Part shown: piece by piece, positions 45,578-55,725 of the stretch
Layout: the number at the start of each line of letters is the position of its first letter
How positions within the stretch are numbered: the first letter of the stretch is position 1
DNA from: Marinobacterium sp. LSUCC0821
GTDB lineage: Bacteria; Pseudomonadota; Gammaproteobacteria; Pseudomonadales; Balneatricaceae
Assembly (NCBI RefSeq): GCF_012848475.1
Contig: NZ_CP051666.1
Location: 705,501-769,500 of the forward strand
Direction: 5' to 3'
DNA length: 64,000 nucleotides
The notes under the pieces: model-generated
The model's input: only the letters and a program-made list of their open reading frames with translations
The model's database searches: none
What the model was told of the DNA's origin: nothing
Program-made: the position numbers and the translations under genes

Positions 45578-46708
45578 CTACAGGTCGAAGTCATCGAAGT
45601 CGTCACTGTCGACTTCGTTATCGATCTGACCTACAAGGTAAGAGCTGATCTCTGACTCTTGCGGAGCAACCTGTACGTTGTCACTGACTAGCCATGAGTT
45701 CATCCACGGTAGCGGGTTAGCGCGCGTTGGGAATAGCTCTTCAAGACCAAGGGCCTTCATACGGATATTGGTGATGTACTCAACGTAGTCACCCAAAATG
45801 CGTGCGTTAAGACCGATCATCGAACCCTTGCTGAATAGGTACTCCGCCCACTCCTTCTCCTGCTCTGCCGCTTCGCGGAAGAGATCGATCACCTGAGGTT
45901 TAACCTCTTGTGCGATCTTCTTGAAGTCTGGGTCATCTGATCCCGAGTTCATGATGTTGATCATGTGCTGGGTACCAGTGAGGTGAAGCGCTTCGTCACG
46001 TGCGATTAGACGGATAATCTTAGCGTTACCCTCCATTACTGCACGCTCTGCAAAGGCGAACGAGCAGGCAAAGCTCACGTAGAAGCGAATCGCTTCGAGA
46101 ACGTTTACAGAGACCAGCGTTAGGTAGAGTTTGGTTTTAAGGTTGTAGAGCGTTGCATCGTAGTTTTGACCATCGATGGTGTGCTTACCTTCACCATGTA
46201 CGGTGTAGACGTTCACTAGCGCAATCAACTCATCGTATAGGCGAGTAACTGCCTCTGCGCGCTTAACGATCTCAGGGTTAGTCACAATCTGGTCAAAGAT
46301 AACTGAAGGCTCAGTTACGATATTACGAATAATGTGCGTGTATGAGCGACTGTGAATCGTCTCACTGAACGCCCAGGTCTCAAACCAGGTCTCTAGCTCT
46401 GGGATAGAGACGATCGGCAAGAAGGCAACGTTAGGCGAACGACCCTGCACAGAGTCGAGCAGCGTCTGATACTTCAAGTTACTTAAGAAGATATGCTGCT
46501 CATGCTCTGGAAGCGCTTTAAAGTCTTTACGATCAGTACTGAGGTCAACCTCCTCTGGACGCCAGAAGAAGGAGAGCTGCTTCTCGATGAGCTTCTCGAA
46601 AATTGGGTATTTCTGTTTGTCGTATCGCGCTACGTTAACGCCACGACCGAAGAACATCGGTTCACGGGTTGCATCGTGTGAACTGGTACTAAACGTTGAG
46701 TAAGACAT
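45578..46708 (-). CDS. nrdB: Class Ia ribonucleotide reductase beta subunit
   Basis: The ATG at 46708 gives 376 residues, exactly E. coli's length; an in-frame TTG three codons upstream is less likely. Di-iron ligands are present in [14 protein letters not shown] and [14 protein letters not shown], with the radical tyrosine region around [10 protein letters not shown]. It generates and stores the tyrosyl radical used by NrdA to reduce ribonucleotides, an O2-dependent process. It is the second gene of nrdA-nrdB-ferredoxin; GAGG lies close to the start codon. Confidence 0.96.
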   Translation of the reverse strand: MSYSTFSTSSHDATREPMFFGRGVNVARYDKQKYPIFEKLIEKQLSFFWRPEEVDLSTDRKDFKALPEHEQHIFLSNLKYQTLLDSVQGRSPNVAFLPIVSIPELETWFETWAFSETIHSRSYTHIIRNIVTEPSVIFDQIVTNPEIVKRAEAVTRLYDELIALVNVYTVHGEGKHTIDGQNYDATLYNLKTKLYLTLVSVNVLEAIRFYVSFACSFAFAERAVMEGNAKIIRLIARDEALHLTGTQHMINIMNSGSDDPDFKKIAQEVKPQVIDLFREAAEQEKEWAEYLFSKGSMIGLNARILGDYVEYITNIRMKALGLEELFPTRANPLPWMNSWLVSDNVQVAPQESEISSYLVGQIDNEVDSDDFDDFDL

Positions 46709-46747
46709 AAGCCTCAATCGCTCCGAAATAACTTAACTTAACTAAAA

Positions 46748-49015
46748 TTACAACTTACAAGCGCCGCCTTCACAGCCACCCATATCATCGTGCTGATCTT
46801 TCGCACCATCACGAGTGTTATGGTAGTAAAGCGTCTTAACACCGTACTTGTAAGCAGTTAGAAGATCTTTAAGCAGCTGCTTCATAGGCACCTTCTCACC
46901 TGGGAACTTAGCCGGGTCGTAGTTGGTGTTAGCTGAGATCGATTGGTCTACGAACTTCTGCATGATACCGACCAACTGGAGGTAACCTTCGTTATCTGGG
47001 ATCGACCAGAGCAATTCATACTGGCTACGCAGTTCAAGGAACTCAGGTACGATCTGCTTCATCACACCATCCTTGCTCGATTTAACTGATACGTAACCAC
47101 GTGGTGGCTCAATACCGTTGGTCGAGTTGGTGATCTGCGATGATGTTTCACATGGCATCAATGCAGTCAGCGTTGAGTTACGTAGGCCGAACTCACGAAT
47201 ATCTTCGCGAAGCGTCTCCCAGAAGTAGTGAAGCGGCTCATCACAGAAAGTGTCCACTTCACGCTTGTAGGTATCGATTGGCAGAATGCCCTTCGCATAG
47301 GTCGTTTCGTTAAACTTAGGACAAGCACCCAGCTCTTTAGCCAAGGTGTTTGACGCTTTAAGCAAGAAGTACTGAATCGCTTCAAAGGTACGGTGTACCA
47401 GGCCATTCGCACTACCATCTGAGTAACGAACGCCATTTTTAGCTAGGTAGTATGCAAGGTTAGTCACACCCACACCCAGCGTACGACGCCCCATAGTCGC
47501 TGTGTAGGCAGCTGGCACTGGGTAGTCCTGGTAATCAAGTAGGCTATCTAGAGCACGTACAATCAGTTCAGATAGCTCATCAAGCTCATCTAGATTCTGA
47601 ATCGCACCTAGGTTGAATGCAGAGAGTGTACAAAGAGCAATCTCGCCCTCGGTATCGTCAACATTTTTCAGTGGTTTAGTTGGCAGTGCAATCTCTAGAC
47701 AGAGGTTTGACTGTTTAACTGGTGCCACTGCTGGGTCGAATGGACTGTGGGTGTTACAGTGGTCGACGTTCTGAATGTAGATACGACCTGTAGATGCACG
47801 CTCTGACGCGAGAATACCAAACAGCTCAACCGCTTTAATGGTCTGCTTACGAATTGAAGGATCCGCTTCGTACTGCTCGTAAAGCTTCTCAAACTTATCC
47901 TGATCAGCGAAGAACGCTTCGTAAAGGCCTGGCACCTCATGTGGGCTGAATAGCGTGATGTTTCCGCCTTTGATAAGACGCTGGTACATCATGCGGTTGA
48001 TCTGCACGCCGTAGTCAAGGTGACGTACGCGGTTCTCTTCAACACCACGGTTGTTCTTAAGAACTAGAAGTGACTCAACCTCTAAGTGCCAAATTGGGTA
48101 GAACAGCGTTGCTGCACCACCACGCACACCACCCTGCGAACAGCTCTTAACCGCTGTCTGGAAGTGTTTGTAGAACGGGATACAGCCAGTGTGGAACGCT
48201 TCACCCTGACGGATCGGACTGCCTAGTGCACGAATACGACCGGCATTGATGCCGATACCAGCACGCTGCGATACATACTTAACAATCGCCGAGGCGGTAG
48301 AGTTGATTGAATCTAGGCTATCATCCGCTTCGATCAATACACACGAGCTAAACTGACGCGTTGGCGTACGGACACCCGCCATGATCGGCGTAGGTAGTGA
48401 AAGCTTAAATAGCGAACAGGCATCGTAGAAACGTTTCACGTAGCCCATACGTGTATCTTGTGGGTATTTAGAGAATAAACATGCAGCAACTAGCATATAA
48501 AGCTGCTGCGGGCTCTCATAGATCTTACCGGTAACACGGTTCTGCAGAAGGTACTTACCTTCCAACTGTTTAACAGCAGCGTAGCTGAAGTTCATATCAC
48601 GGTCGTGAGCGAGATAGTCATTCATCTCGTTGAATTCAGCTTCAGAGTAATCTTCTAGTAGGTGCTGGTCGTAGCGCTTATCAGCGACCATCGCCTGAAC
48701 ATGAGCATATAGGTGTGGCGGTTCAAAGGTACCAAACGCTTTCTTACGAAGATGGAAGATAGCAAGACGGGCAGCTAGATACTGGTAATCTGGCGCCTCT
48801 TCAGAGATCAAATCCGCTGCAGACTTAATTAGCGTCTCGTGAATGTCCGAGGTAGAGATCCCCTCGAAGAACTGCATATTTGCACTCAACTCTACTTGAG
48901 AGACTGAAACCGTAGCTAAATCCCCTGCTGCCCAGGTGATTACCTTATGGATCTTTTCAAGATCTAGAGACTCTTGGTTTCCGTCTCGTTTCGTAACTTT
49001 AAGCGCTTGTTGCAT
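46748..49015 (-). CDS. nrdA: Class Ia ribonucleotide reductase alpha subunit
   Basis: The 755-residue protein (E. coli 761) has an N-terminal ATP-cone (about 5-95, KVTKRDGNQESLDLEKIHKV) for overall activity control by ATP/dATP. The catalytic barrel includes FSSCVLIEADDSLDSI, NLCLEIALPT and MPCETSSQITN. The C-terminal redox cysteines are in CEGGACKL. It reduces ribonucleoside diphosphates to deoxy forms. Upstream lie three NrdR boxes and a promoter (49132-49209). First gene of the operon. Confidence 0.97.
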   Translation of the reverse strand: MQQALKVTKRDGNQESLDLEKIHKVITWAAGDLATVSVSQVELSANMQFFEGISTSDIHETLIKSAADLISEEAPDYQYLAARLAIFHLRKKAFGTFEPPHLYAHVQAMVADKRYDQHLLEDYSEAEFNEMNDYLAHDRDMNFSYAAVKQLEGKYLLQNRVTGKIYESPQQLYMLVAACLFSKYPQDTRMGYVKRFYDACSLFKLSLPTPIMAGVRTPTRQFSSCVLIEADDSLDSINSTASAIVKYVSQRAGIGINAGRIRALGSPIRQGEAFHTGCIPFYKHFQTAVKSCSQGGVRGGAATLFYPIWHLEVESLLVLKNNRGVEENRVRHLDYGVQINRMMYQRLIKGGNITLFSPHEVPGLYEAFFADQDKFEKLYEQYEADPSIRKQTIKAVELFGILASERASTGRIYIQNVDHCNTHSPFDPAVAPVKQSNLCLEIALPTKPLKNVDDTEGEIALCTLSAFNLGAIQNLDELDELSELIVRALDSLLDYQDYPVPAAYTATMGRRTLGVGVTNLAYYLAKNGVRYSDGSANGLVHRTFEAIQYFLLKASNTLAKELGACPKFNETTYAKGILPIDTYKREVDTFCDEPLHYFWETLREDIREFGLRNSTLTALMPCETSSQITNSTNGIEPPRGYVSVKSSKDGVMKQIVPEFLELRSQYELLWSIPDNEGYLQLVGIMQKFVDQSISANTNYDPAKFPGEKVPMKQLLKDLLTAYKYGVKTLYYHNTRDGAKDQHDDMGGCEGGACKL

Positions 49016-49131
49016 TTTTAGATTCCGTCTTATTCGCTCAACATGAGTTTTTCCAGGGAGTTAACCTCTTAAATCAAGAAGTTGTGGTTAAAACTCATAC
49101 TACATGCTGTTGTGTCTGGGGAGTTAAAACA

Positions 49132-49209
49132 CACTATATATAGTGAACCCCTAACCCATAGACACAAAATATAGTGATTTTTGAGCCTAATGCAACACTA
49201 AATATAGTG
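49132..49209 (-). promoter_or_regulatory. nrdA promoter with three NrdR boxes
   Basis: Boxes: CACTATATATAGTG (49132-49145, perfect palindrome), CACAAAATATAGTG (49163-49176) and CACTAAATATAGTG (49196-49209), spaced 31 and 33 bp, about three helical turns. On the minus strand -35 TTGCAT (49190-49195) and -10 TATATT (49168-49173) have a 16-bp spacer. Box 2 covers the -10. NrdR represses when dATP is plentiful. The 49216-49461 stretch beyond holds no other clear feature. Confidence 0.88.
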
Positions 49210-49461
49210 CTTTTTTTACTTGACTTATAGGACAGGAAGAGAAGAGCCAGAGATGGCGCGGGTTGCAGAAAAATCTGCCTTTTAGTCTAACCATTATGAA
49301 ATTTTTGTGGCTCTTTATATCTAAATAGTAGACTTAATTATATGCACAACGATAGTGCAAAAATGTCGGAATAAGAAGTGCGAAAGTTACAAAAAAAGAG
49401 GTGGTAAGTAAGCTAACAAAAATGGTGACAGGGAGTGAAAAAGAGAGAGCGAAAGGTAACG

Positions 49462-50397
49462 CTATGCAATGTACGGAATTGAGATCGTGAAACAGGTACC
49501 CGAGCCAACTCTGGACTCTACAGAGAGTGAGCCTGCATGCTCTTCAATGATTTTATTTGCAATGGATAGACCCAACCCAGTCCCCTCACCTACCGGCTTG
49601 GTGGTATAGAAAGGCTCAAAGAGTCGCGACAGTACCGATTCATCCATACCACAGCCATTATCAGCGATGGTAATAACTACGGATTGCTGTGTGACTTTGG
49701 ATCCAACCGTTAACACCGCTTTGGCCGTATCTTTAAGTGCGTGCACTGCATTCATCATAATATTGAGAAAGACCTGATTGATCTCACCCGGATTACATTT
49801 AACCATTGGCAGCTCAGACAACTTTAGATCAACAGAGGTCGATCCTTTAAGCTCATGCTGAAGTAGCTTAAGAGTTGAGCGAATACCCTCATTAAGATCT
49901 GCAGGAACGCGAGAGGCACGATCCATACGACCAAAACTCTTAAGGCTCTGCACAATCTCTACCACGCGGCCTACACCCTCTTGGGTATCTTGCATCATCG
50001 ATGGCAGTTCAGCATTGATGTAGTGCAGATCTTGCTGGTAGATCCTCGCCAACAACTCAGAGTCTGGATCAGCTTGTTGCAGTTGCGCCACAAGCTGGGC
50101 AAAGGCTCGGCTGTATTGCTCTGCATGCGTAGTAAGCGATTCAACATTCGCCGTAACGAATGCAAGTGGGTTGTTGATCTCATGGGCTACACCGGAGATA
50201 AGTGTTCCCAAAGAGGCAAGTTTTTCAAATTGGATAATCGCATCCTGATGGCCTTGCAGCTCAGCAATACTCTTCTCCAACTCTTGGTTCTTTTTAAAGA
50301 GCTCGCGCGAACGACGTTCAACGACAGACTCTGCCGCGATACGCGCTTCTCGCTCACGTTCATAAGCCTGTTTGTAAAGCTCTAACTCTTCGCTCAT
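49462..50397 (-). CDS. Cytoplasmic sensor histidine kinase partnered with H-NOX
   Basis: The ATG at 50397 overlaps the H-NOX stop by 4 bp (ATGA) and begins MSEELELYKQAYERE. It gives 311 residues. An N-terminal coiled coil (about 1-58) is followed by an NtrB-like core with H72 in ISGVAHEINNPLAF, the N-box NIMMNAVHAL, G1 DNGCGMD, FEPFYTTKP and G2 GTGLGLSI. There is no TM or PAS segment, so the signal must come from a partner. Operon structure and coupling make this an HnoK-type kinase whose autophosphorylation is controlled by the H-NOX. The cognate response regulator is not nearby. Confidence 0.9.
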   Translation of the reverse strand: MSEELELYKQAYEREREARIAAESVVERRSRELFKKNQELEKSIAELQGHQDAIIQFEKLASLGTLISGVAHEINNPLAFVTANVESLTTHAEQYSRAFAQLVAQLQQADPDSELLARIYQQDLHYINAELPSMMQDTQEGVGRVVEIVQSLKSFGRMDRASRVPADLNEGIRSTLKLLQHELKGSTSVDLKLSELPMVKCNPGEINQVFLNIMMNAVHALKDTAKAVLTVGSKVTQQSVVITIADNGCGMDESVLSRLFEPFYTTKPVGEGTGLGLSIANKIIEEHAGSLSVESRVGSGTCFTISIPYIA

Positions 50398-50933
50398 GCC
50401 TGTGCTTCTATAACCAATTCGCAATGATCTGAACCGCGATGCATGCAGATATCGTGGCTAATAGTAATCGGCGTATTAAAGTGGCTTGCAGCCCCCTGAA
50501 CCAATCCTTCTGCCAGAATACATAATTTACGAGGCGAGCGGTATTGCATGCGCAAAACAGAGCCTGGTGCCTGACTACAATCAATTTGGGGCAAATTCAC
50601 TTCACTGTAGAGCTTCTTAACCTCAAGGTGAATAACTGAGTCTATGCTCTCTAAGAAGGAGAAAAGATCGGGGGGTGTCTCAACAAACTCTGGGTAACGT
50701 TTTGCCAACTGCTGAAACATGAACTCGCCAAAACTACGCACTAGATCTGGCATTGGCACATCTAAAGTTTCAGAGACTGCATGCACTAGCGTAAAGAGCT
50801 CTGCATCTTCGTAGGTCTCTACTGCCGTATAGGCGCCCTTAACCCCAGATTGAGATAGTAGCTTCTGCCAAAGAGAGATCCCCCCTTTTGCAACAACCAT
50901 ATCCTCAAGAATATTAAAAACAACGCCCTTCAT
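50394..50933 (-). CDS. H-NOX heme nitric-oxide sensor
   Basis: The 179-residue protein keeps the family numbering exactly: proximal heme ligand H102 (SVIHLEVKKLY), P115, and the heme-propionate clamp Y131-x-S133-x-R135 (MQYRSPRKL). Residue 140 is Leu, not the distal Tyr used by O2-binding H-NOX proteins, so NO (or CO) rather than O2 is expected to bind. The N terminus MKGVVFNILEDMV is typical. It is cytoplasmic. It is translationally coupled to the kinase behind it. In Vibrio and Shewanella such pairs feed NO signals into c-di-GMP control. Confidence 0.93.
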   Translation of the reverse strand: MKGVVFNILEDMVVAKGGISLWQKLLSQSGVKGAYTAVETYEDAELFTLVHAVSETLDVPMPDLVRSFGEFMFQQLAKRYPEFVETPPDLFSFLESIDSVIHLEVKKLYSEVNLPQIDCSQAPGSVLRMQYRSPRKLCILAEGLVQGAASHFNTPITISHDICMHRGSDHCELVIEAQA

Positions 50934-51054
50934 GCCAACCTCTTAATCCACAGATGAACAAGACAGATATGCACTTTGTAACTTCTCATAACTATGGTTA
51001 CAAATGTGAATTTTAAGTCTTTAGTGTAGACGCTGTTTTCGATTTAGCTAATTT

Positions 51055-52407
51055 TTATCGCAAAACGAGATAAAAAATTGAACGACCTCGCTGTAACTGC
51101 AGTAATAGTTGATTCGCGGTAGTACTCATCTCACCACGCAGCCCTTCAAGATCCGTAACGCGACGACGGTTTACACTTACCACCAGATCACCCTGAGCCA
51201 TTCCCGCTAAGGCAGCACGAGAGCCGCGAACTACATCAACCACAACAACGCTCTTGCCATCACTACTCATGCCAAAAGATGCCCCCTCAAGGAGCTTGTG
51301 GAGATTGGTTGCACTTCGCTCAACCTGAGGAGCATGAGCAATTCTCAACGAAACTCTTTTTTGCTTGCCGTTCTGAATCAAATCAACTGAGATAGCGTCG
51401 CCTTTAGCAGAGAAAGCGACCAAATTGCGAAGCTGCGCTGCATCAGTGACAGGCTTACCATCCATGGCAAGAATGAGGTCACCGACCTTAATTCCAGCTT
51501 TTGCAGCTGGGGAGCCCTCAATTACATTGGCTACGATAACGCCATTTTGGCCGTTTTTGAGATCAAAGGCCTGGCGCAAGTCGCTATCCAAAACCTGGAC
51601 TTCAAGACCCGCCCAACCTCGTTTCACCTCTCCGTTATCCAACAGTTGATCCGCTACCTGGCGCATCATGTTGGATGGGATCGCAAAACCTATACCGACG
51701 TTGCCACCACTGGGTGCTAAAATCGCAGTATTGATTCCCACCAACTCACCGTTTAGATCGACCAACGCACCACCCGAGTTACCAGGGTTAATCGATGCGT
51801 CTGTCTGAATAAAGTTCTCGTAACCCTCAATACCTAGGCCCGAACGGCCAATGGCGCTTACCACTCCCGTTGTAATCGTCTGACCTAGACCGAAGGGATT
51901 GCCGATCGCAACCACAAAATCCCCTACCCGAACGCCGCTCGAGTTACGAATCTTCAACTCACTGAGGTTCTCTCCCTCTATATCCAGTACGGCAATATCA
52001 ACTTCAGGATCTGCGCCAATGAGAGATGCCTTAAACGTTCGCCCATCGGTCAAACCAACCACGATCTCATCCGCCCCTTTGATCACGTGAAAGTTGGTGA
52101 TGATGGTCCCCTTCTTAGCATCGACAATCACCCCAGACCCCGCACTGGTCTGGCTACGGCGCTGTTCCGGAACAAAACGGTCTTGAGGGATGTTAAAGAA
52201 GTGTTTGAAGAATGGGTCATTCAACAGCGGATTTACCACCTGCCGCGTCGAGAAGGTTGCGATATTCACAACTGCAGGGTTTACACGCTCAAGCATCGGC
52301 GCGATAGATGGCAAACCTTTACCCTGCGAATCAGTTACAGGGAGTGCTGAGTGTGCAAGTGGCGTAAAAACAAATGAAGCTAGCAACAGAGCAATAGATG
52401 GACGCAT
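51055..52407 (-). CDS. degQ: Periplasmic HtrA-family serine endoprotease (DegQ/DegP type)
   Basis: The 450-residue protein has a signal peptide cut after PLAHS (about residue 20), then a trypsin-like domain with the catalytic triad His in ITNFHVIKGADE, Asp in DPEVDIAVLDI and Ser in NPGNSGGALVDL, then two PDZ domains (about 250-340 and 360-450; GSPAAKAGIKVGDLI and GSRAALAGMAQGDLV). Length and short Q-linker favour DegQ over DegP, though the subtype cannot be proved. It degrades misfolded envelope proteins. It is monocistronic, downstream of a REP cluster and upstream of the H-NOX gene on the same strand. Confidence 0.88.
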   Translation of the reverse strand: MRPSIALLLASFVFTPLAHSALPVTDSQGKGLPSIAPMLERVNPAVVNIATFSTRQVVNPLLNDPFFKHFFNIPQDRFVPEQRRSQTSAGSGVIVDAKKGTIITNFHVIKGADEIVVGLTDGRTFKASLIGADPEVDIAVLDIEGENLSELKIRNSSGVRVGDFVVAIGNPFGLGQTITTGVVSAIGRSGLGIEGYENFIQTDASINPGNSGGALVDLNGELVGINTAILAPSGGNVGIGFAIPSNMMRQVADQLLDNGEVKRGWAGLEVQVLDSDLRQAFDLKNGQNGVIVANVIEGSPAAKAGIKVGDLILAMDGKPVTDAAQLRNLVAFSAKGDAISVDLIQNGKQKRVSLRIAHAPQVERSATNLHKLLEGASFGMSSDGKSVVVVDVVRGSRAALAGMAQGDLVVSVNRRRVTDLEGLRGEMSTTANQLLLQLQRGRSIFYLVLR

Positions 52408-52514
52408 AGATACCTCTCAAAAGCCTTAACAATTAAATATGAACAGATATAGGTGAATTCAAGCTGAAGCTTTTGCAGTCCAGGTTATATCATTGAAAAT
52501 CTGGCGCGAAATTG

Positions 52515-52750
52515 AAGATGGCGAACCGCTTTGCGGTTCTTTCGCGGCTTCTTGCTACGCAAGAATGCGCTCCTACGGTCTATTTCCAGGGTCGCGTAGG
52601 AGCGTATTGGAGCGAAGCGACAAGCCGCGATCAAACCGCAATAGCGGTTTGTAAGTCGTTCAGCGTCTTCCAGGGTCATGTAGGAGCTAGCCTATAAGGC
52701 GAAGCGACCGTTTATTAATTCGCGTCGCCCTTTGGGCTAGCTACTACAGT
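52515..52750. repeat. REP-A pair plus REP-B pair upstream of degQ
   Basis: It begins with the hairpin GAACCGCTTTGCGGTTC as in the REP-A triplets, then inverted REP-A copies (52539-52575 and 52597-52632) with the linker TCTATTTCCAGGGTCGC, then facing REP-B copies (GTAGGAGCTAGCC, 52680 onward, and GGGCTAGCTACTAC to 52748). This explains most of the gene-free stretch 52408-52814. Confidence 0.8.
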
Positions 52751-52786
52751 CTGTCGAATGTGGGGTCAGACAAAAGTTCGGACACC

Positions 52787-52821
52787 GTTTTAACATTTAG
52801 CATCGAGCTAAATGTTAAAAC
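52787..52821. terminator. Perfect 15-bp inverted repeat at the end of the ubiquinone hydroxylase gene
   Basis: GTTTTAACATTTAGC, the loop ATCGA and GCTAAATGTTAAAAC; the right arm includes the stop codon of the minus-strand hydroxylase gene. There is no T-run on either side beyond the arms, so it may be an unusual 3'-end hairpin or a repeat end rather than a standard terminator. GGGGTCAGAC lies just to its left. Confidence 0.55.
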
Positions 52822-54032
52822 CTATCAATCCCAGAGGCGACACGAAGCGCTTTGTTACGCAGGGGTTTTGCGAAACCTGCAGCACCTAGCAGTAGATTGC
52901 GCGCCACTTTAAGCGACGTTTGATGGTTGGAAAATGCACGGTAGAAGAAGTCCATCGTCTGCATCATCAAAAGATTGGCCTTACGACGACGATTCTCGTA
53001 TCTCTTCAGAACGGCCAAGGATCCAGGCGACTCACCCTGCCCTATAGCTTCAAGGATTACCTCTGCGAAGACTTCAACATCCTGAAAGCCGAGATTAACT
53101 CCCTGACCTGCAAGCGGATTGATCTGATGTGCGGCATCCCCTAACAGCGCTACACCCTCGGCAACGTAGTGCTGAGCGTGCATTCGACGTAGTGGGAATG
53201 CAGCACGACCATGTATCGCTTCTATTGCACCTAAGCGTGCTGGGAAGCTGTGAAGGATCTCTTGCTGAAGAGATAGTAAATCCATAGCTAACAGAGCCTG
53301 CACACGCTCAGGAGAGTCATACCAGACAAGCGATGCGTTGTTTCCCGGTAGTGGTAGCAGTGCTCTAGGACCCGAGGGGTTAAATTGTTGCCAGGTGATG
53401 TCCTGTTGAGAATCTGCTGTCGCGACATTGATCACCATCGCCATCTGGCCATAGTCCCACTGATGAGCGCCGAGCGCTGCAGCTTGTCGAACCATCGACT
53501 CACCGCCATCGCCTGCCACTAACAGGCGCGCAATAAGCGACTCACCCGAGTCGAGCTCGACCAGAGTTGCACCCGCTGAGTAGTCGATTGATACAACGCC
53601 ATCCGTGATGAGCGTTACCTGCTCACAGAGCGCTAGTTTATCGAGAAGTGCACGTTGGATAAGGCGGTTTTCAACTATATAACCCAGTTGATCAAGTCCA
53701 ATTTCAGCAGAGTTAAACTCAGTCGCACAGGCGCGAGCCGCTTTGCCTATAAGCCCTTCGGCATCTTCATCTAACTCCCAAACACGCATACGACGATATG
53801 GGCAGGCGCGCTGTGCAGTAATTGTCTTCCAAACATCTAAACGATCCAGCAGTTCGATAGAAGCTGGACTGAGTGCCGAGACACGAAGATCTAAGGGTTG
53901 ATCAACAGAGAAGGATTCTGGAAGGTTGCGCTCCAAAAGCGCGATATTAAGGGAGCTATCAGCGAGGGCCAGTGCTGTTGCAGCACCGACCATCCCGCCA
54001 CCAACAATAACTAGATCGTACTGTTGATTCAT
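52815..54032 (-). CDS. UbiH/UbiF/VisC-family FAD-dependent hydroxylase (ubiquinone synthesis)
   Basis: The 405-residue protein has the N-terminal FAD-binding DLVIVGGGMVGAATALAL, the mid-protein DG-type motif (VAGDGGESMVR) and the family signature LLGDAAHQINPLAGQGVNLG near 285-305. These enzymes add hydroxyl groups to the ubiquinone ring with O2 and NAD(P)H. Which ring position (UbiH, UbiI or UbiF) cannot be told from the sequence alone. It is last in the ftsK-lolA-rarA-crcB-serS operon, 14 bp behind serS. Confidence 0.85.
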   Translation of the reverse strand: MNQQYDLVIVGGGMVGAATALALADSSLNIALLERNLPESFSVDQPLDLRVSALSPASIELLDRLDVWKTITAQRACPYRRMRVWELDEDAEGLIGKAARACATEFNSAEIGLDQLGYIVENRLIQRALLDKLALCEQVTLITDGVVSIDYSAGATLVELDSGESLIARLLVAGDGGESMVRQAAALGAHQWDYGQMAMVINVATADSQQDITWQQFNPSGPRALLPLPGNNASLVWYDSPERVQALLAMDLLSLQQEILHSFPARLGAIEAIHGRAAFPLRRMHAQHYVAEGVALLGDAAHQINPLAGQGVNLGFQDVEVFAEVILEAIGQGESPGSLAVLKRYENRRRKANLLMMQTMDFFYRAFSNHQTSLKVARNLLLGAAGFAKPLRNKALRVASGIDRF

Positions 54033-54046
54033 TCTGCCCCCAGCGT

Positions 54047-55330
<1,284 letters not shown>

Positions 55331-55353
55331 TCAAACTTCCTATAAATCACTAA

Positions 55354-55725
55354 TCAAATCAGGCGTGTTAGCCAAATCGCCACCGCTAAAGCAGTGACGG
55401 ATAAAACGACGCTCAATAGTACATAAAAGATCGCTGCGGTGACATGACCTTCATGGATCAAGGTCACTGTTTCGAGCGAAAAAGTTGAAAAAGTTGTAAA
55501 TGCCCCGAGAAAACCGGTCATTAACAGTGGGCGCATCTCAGCTGGTAACTTTGCGCGCTCCATAATGAGCACGAAAAAGATACCCATTAATAGCGATCCA
55601 ACAACGTTGGCAGTTAGTGTGCCTACCGGAAGTTTCTGGTCTGCAGAGTTAAGCCAACCACTGAGCCAGTAGCGCGACATAGCACCTAGTGCACCCCCTA
55701 GTGCAACACTGAGTATATGAAGCAT
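55354..55725 (-). CDS. crcB: Fluoride channel CrcB/Fluc
   Basis: The 123-residue protein has four TM helices with the family motifs GGALGAMSRYWLSGW, TLTANVVGSLLMG and GFLGAFTTFSTFSLET (the phenylalanine/threonine fluoride pathway and the central sodium-binding break). It exports fluoride passively as a dual-topology dimer. Its ATG follows directly on the rarA stop codon (TAAATG). No fluoride riboswitch precedes it, as expected for an internal operon gene. Confidence 0.94.
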   Translation of the reverse strand: MLHILSVALGGALGAMSRYWLSGWLNSADQKLPVGTLTANVVGSLLMGIFFVLIMERAKLPAEMRPLLMTGFLGAFTTFSTFSLETVTLIHEGHVTAAIFYVLLSVVLSVTALAVAIWLTRLI

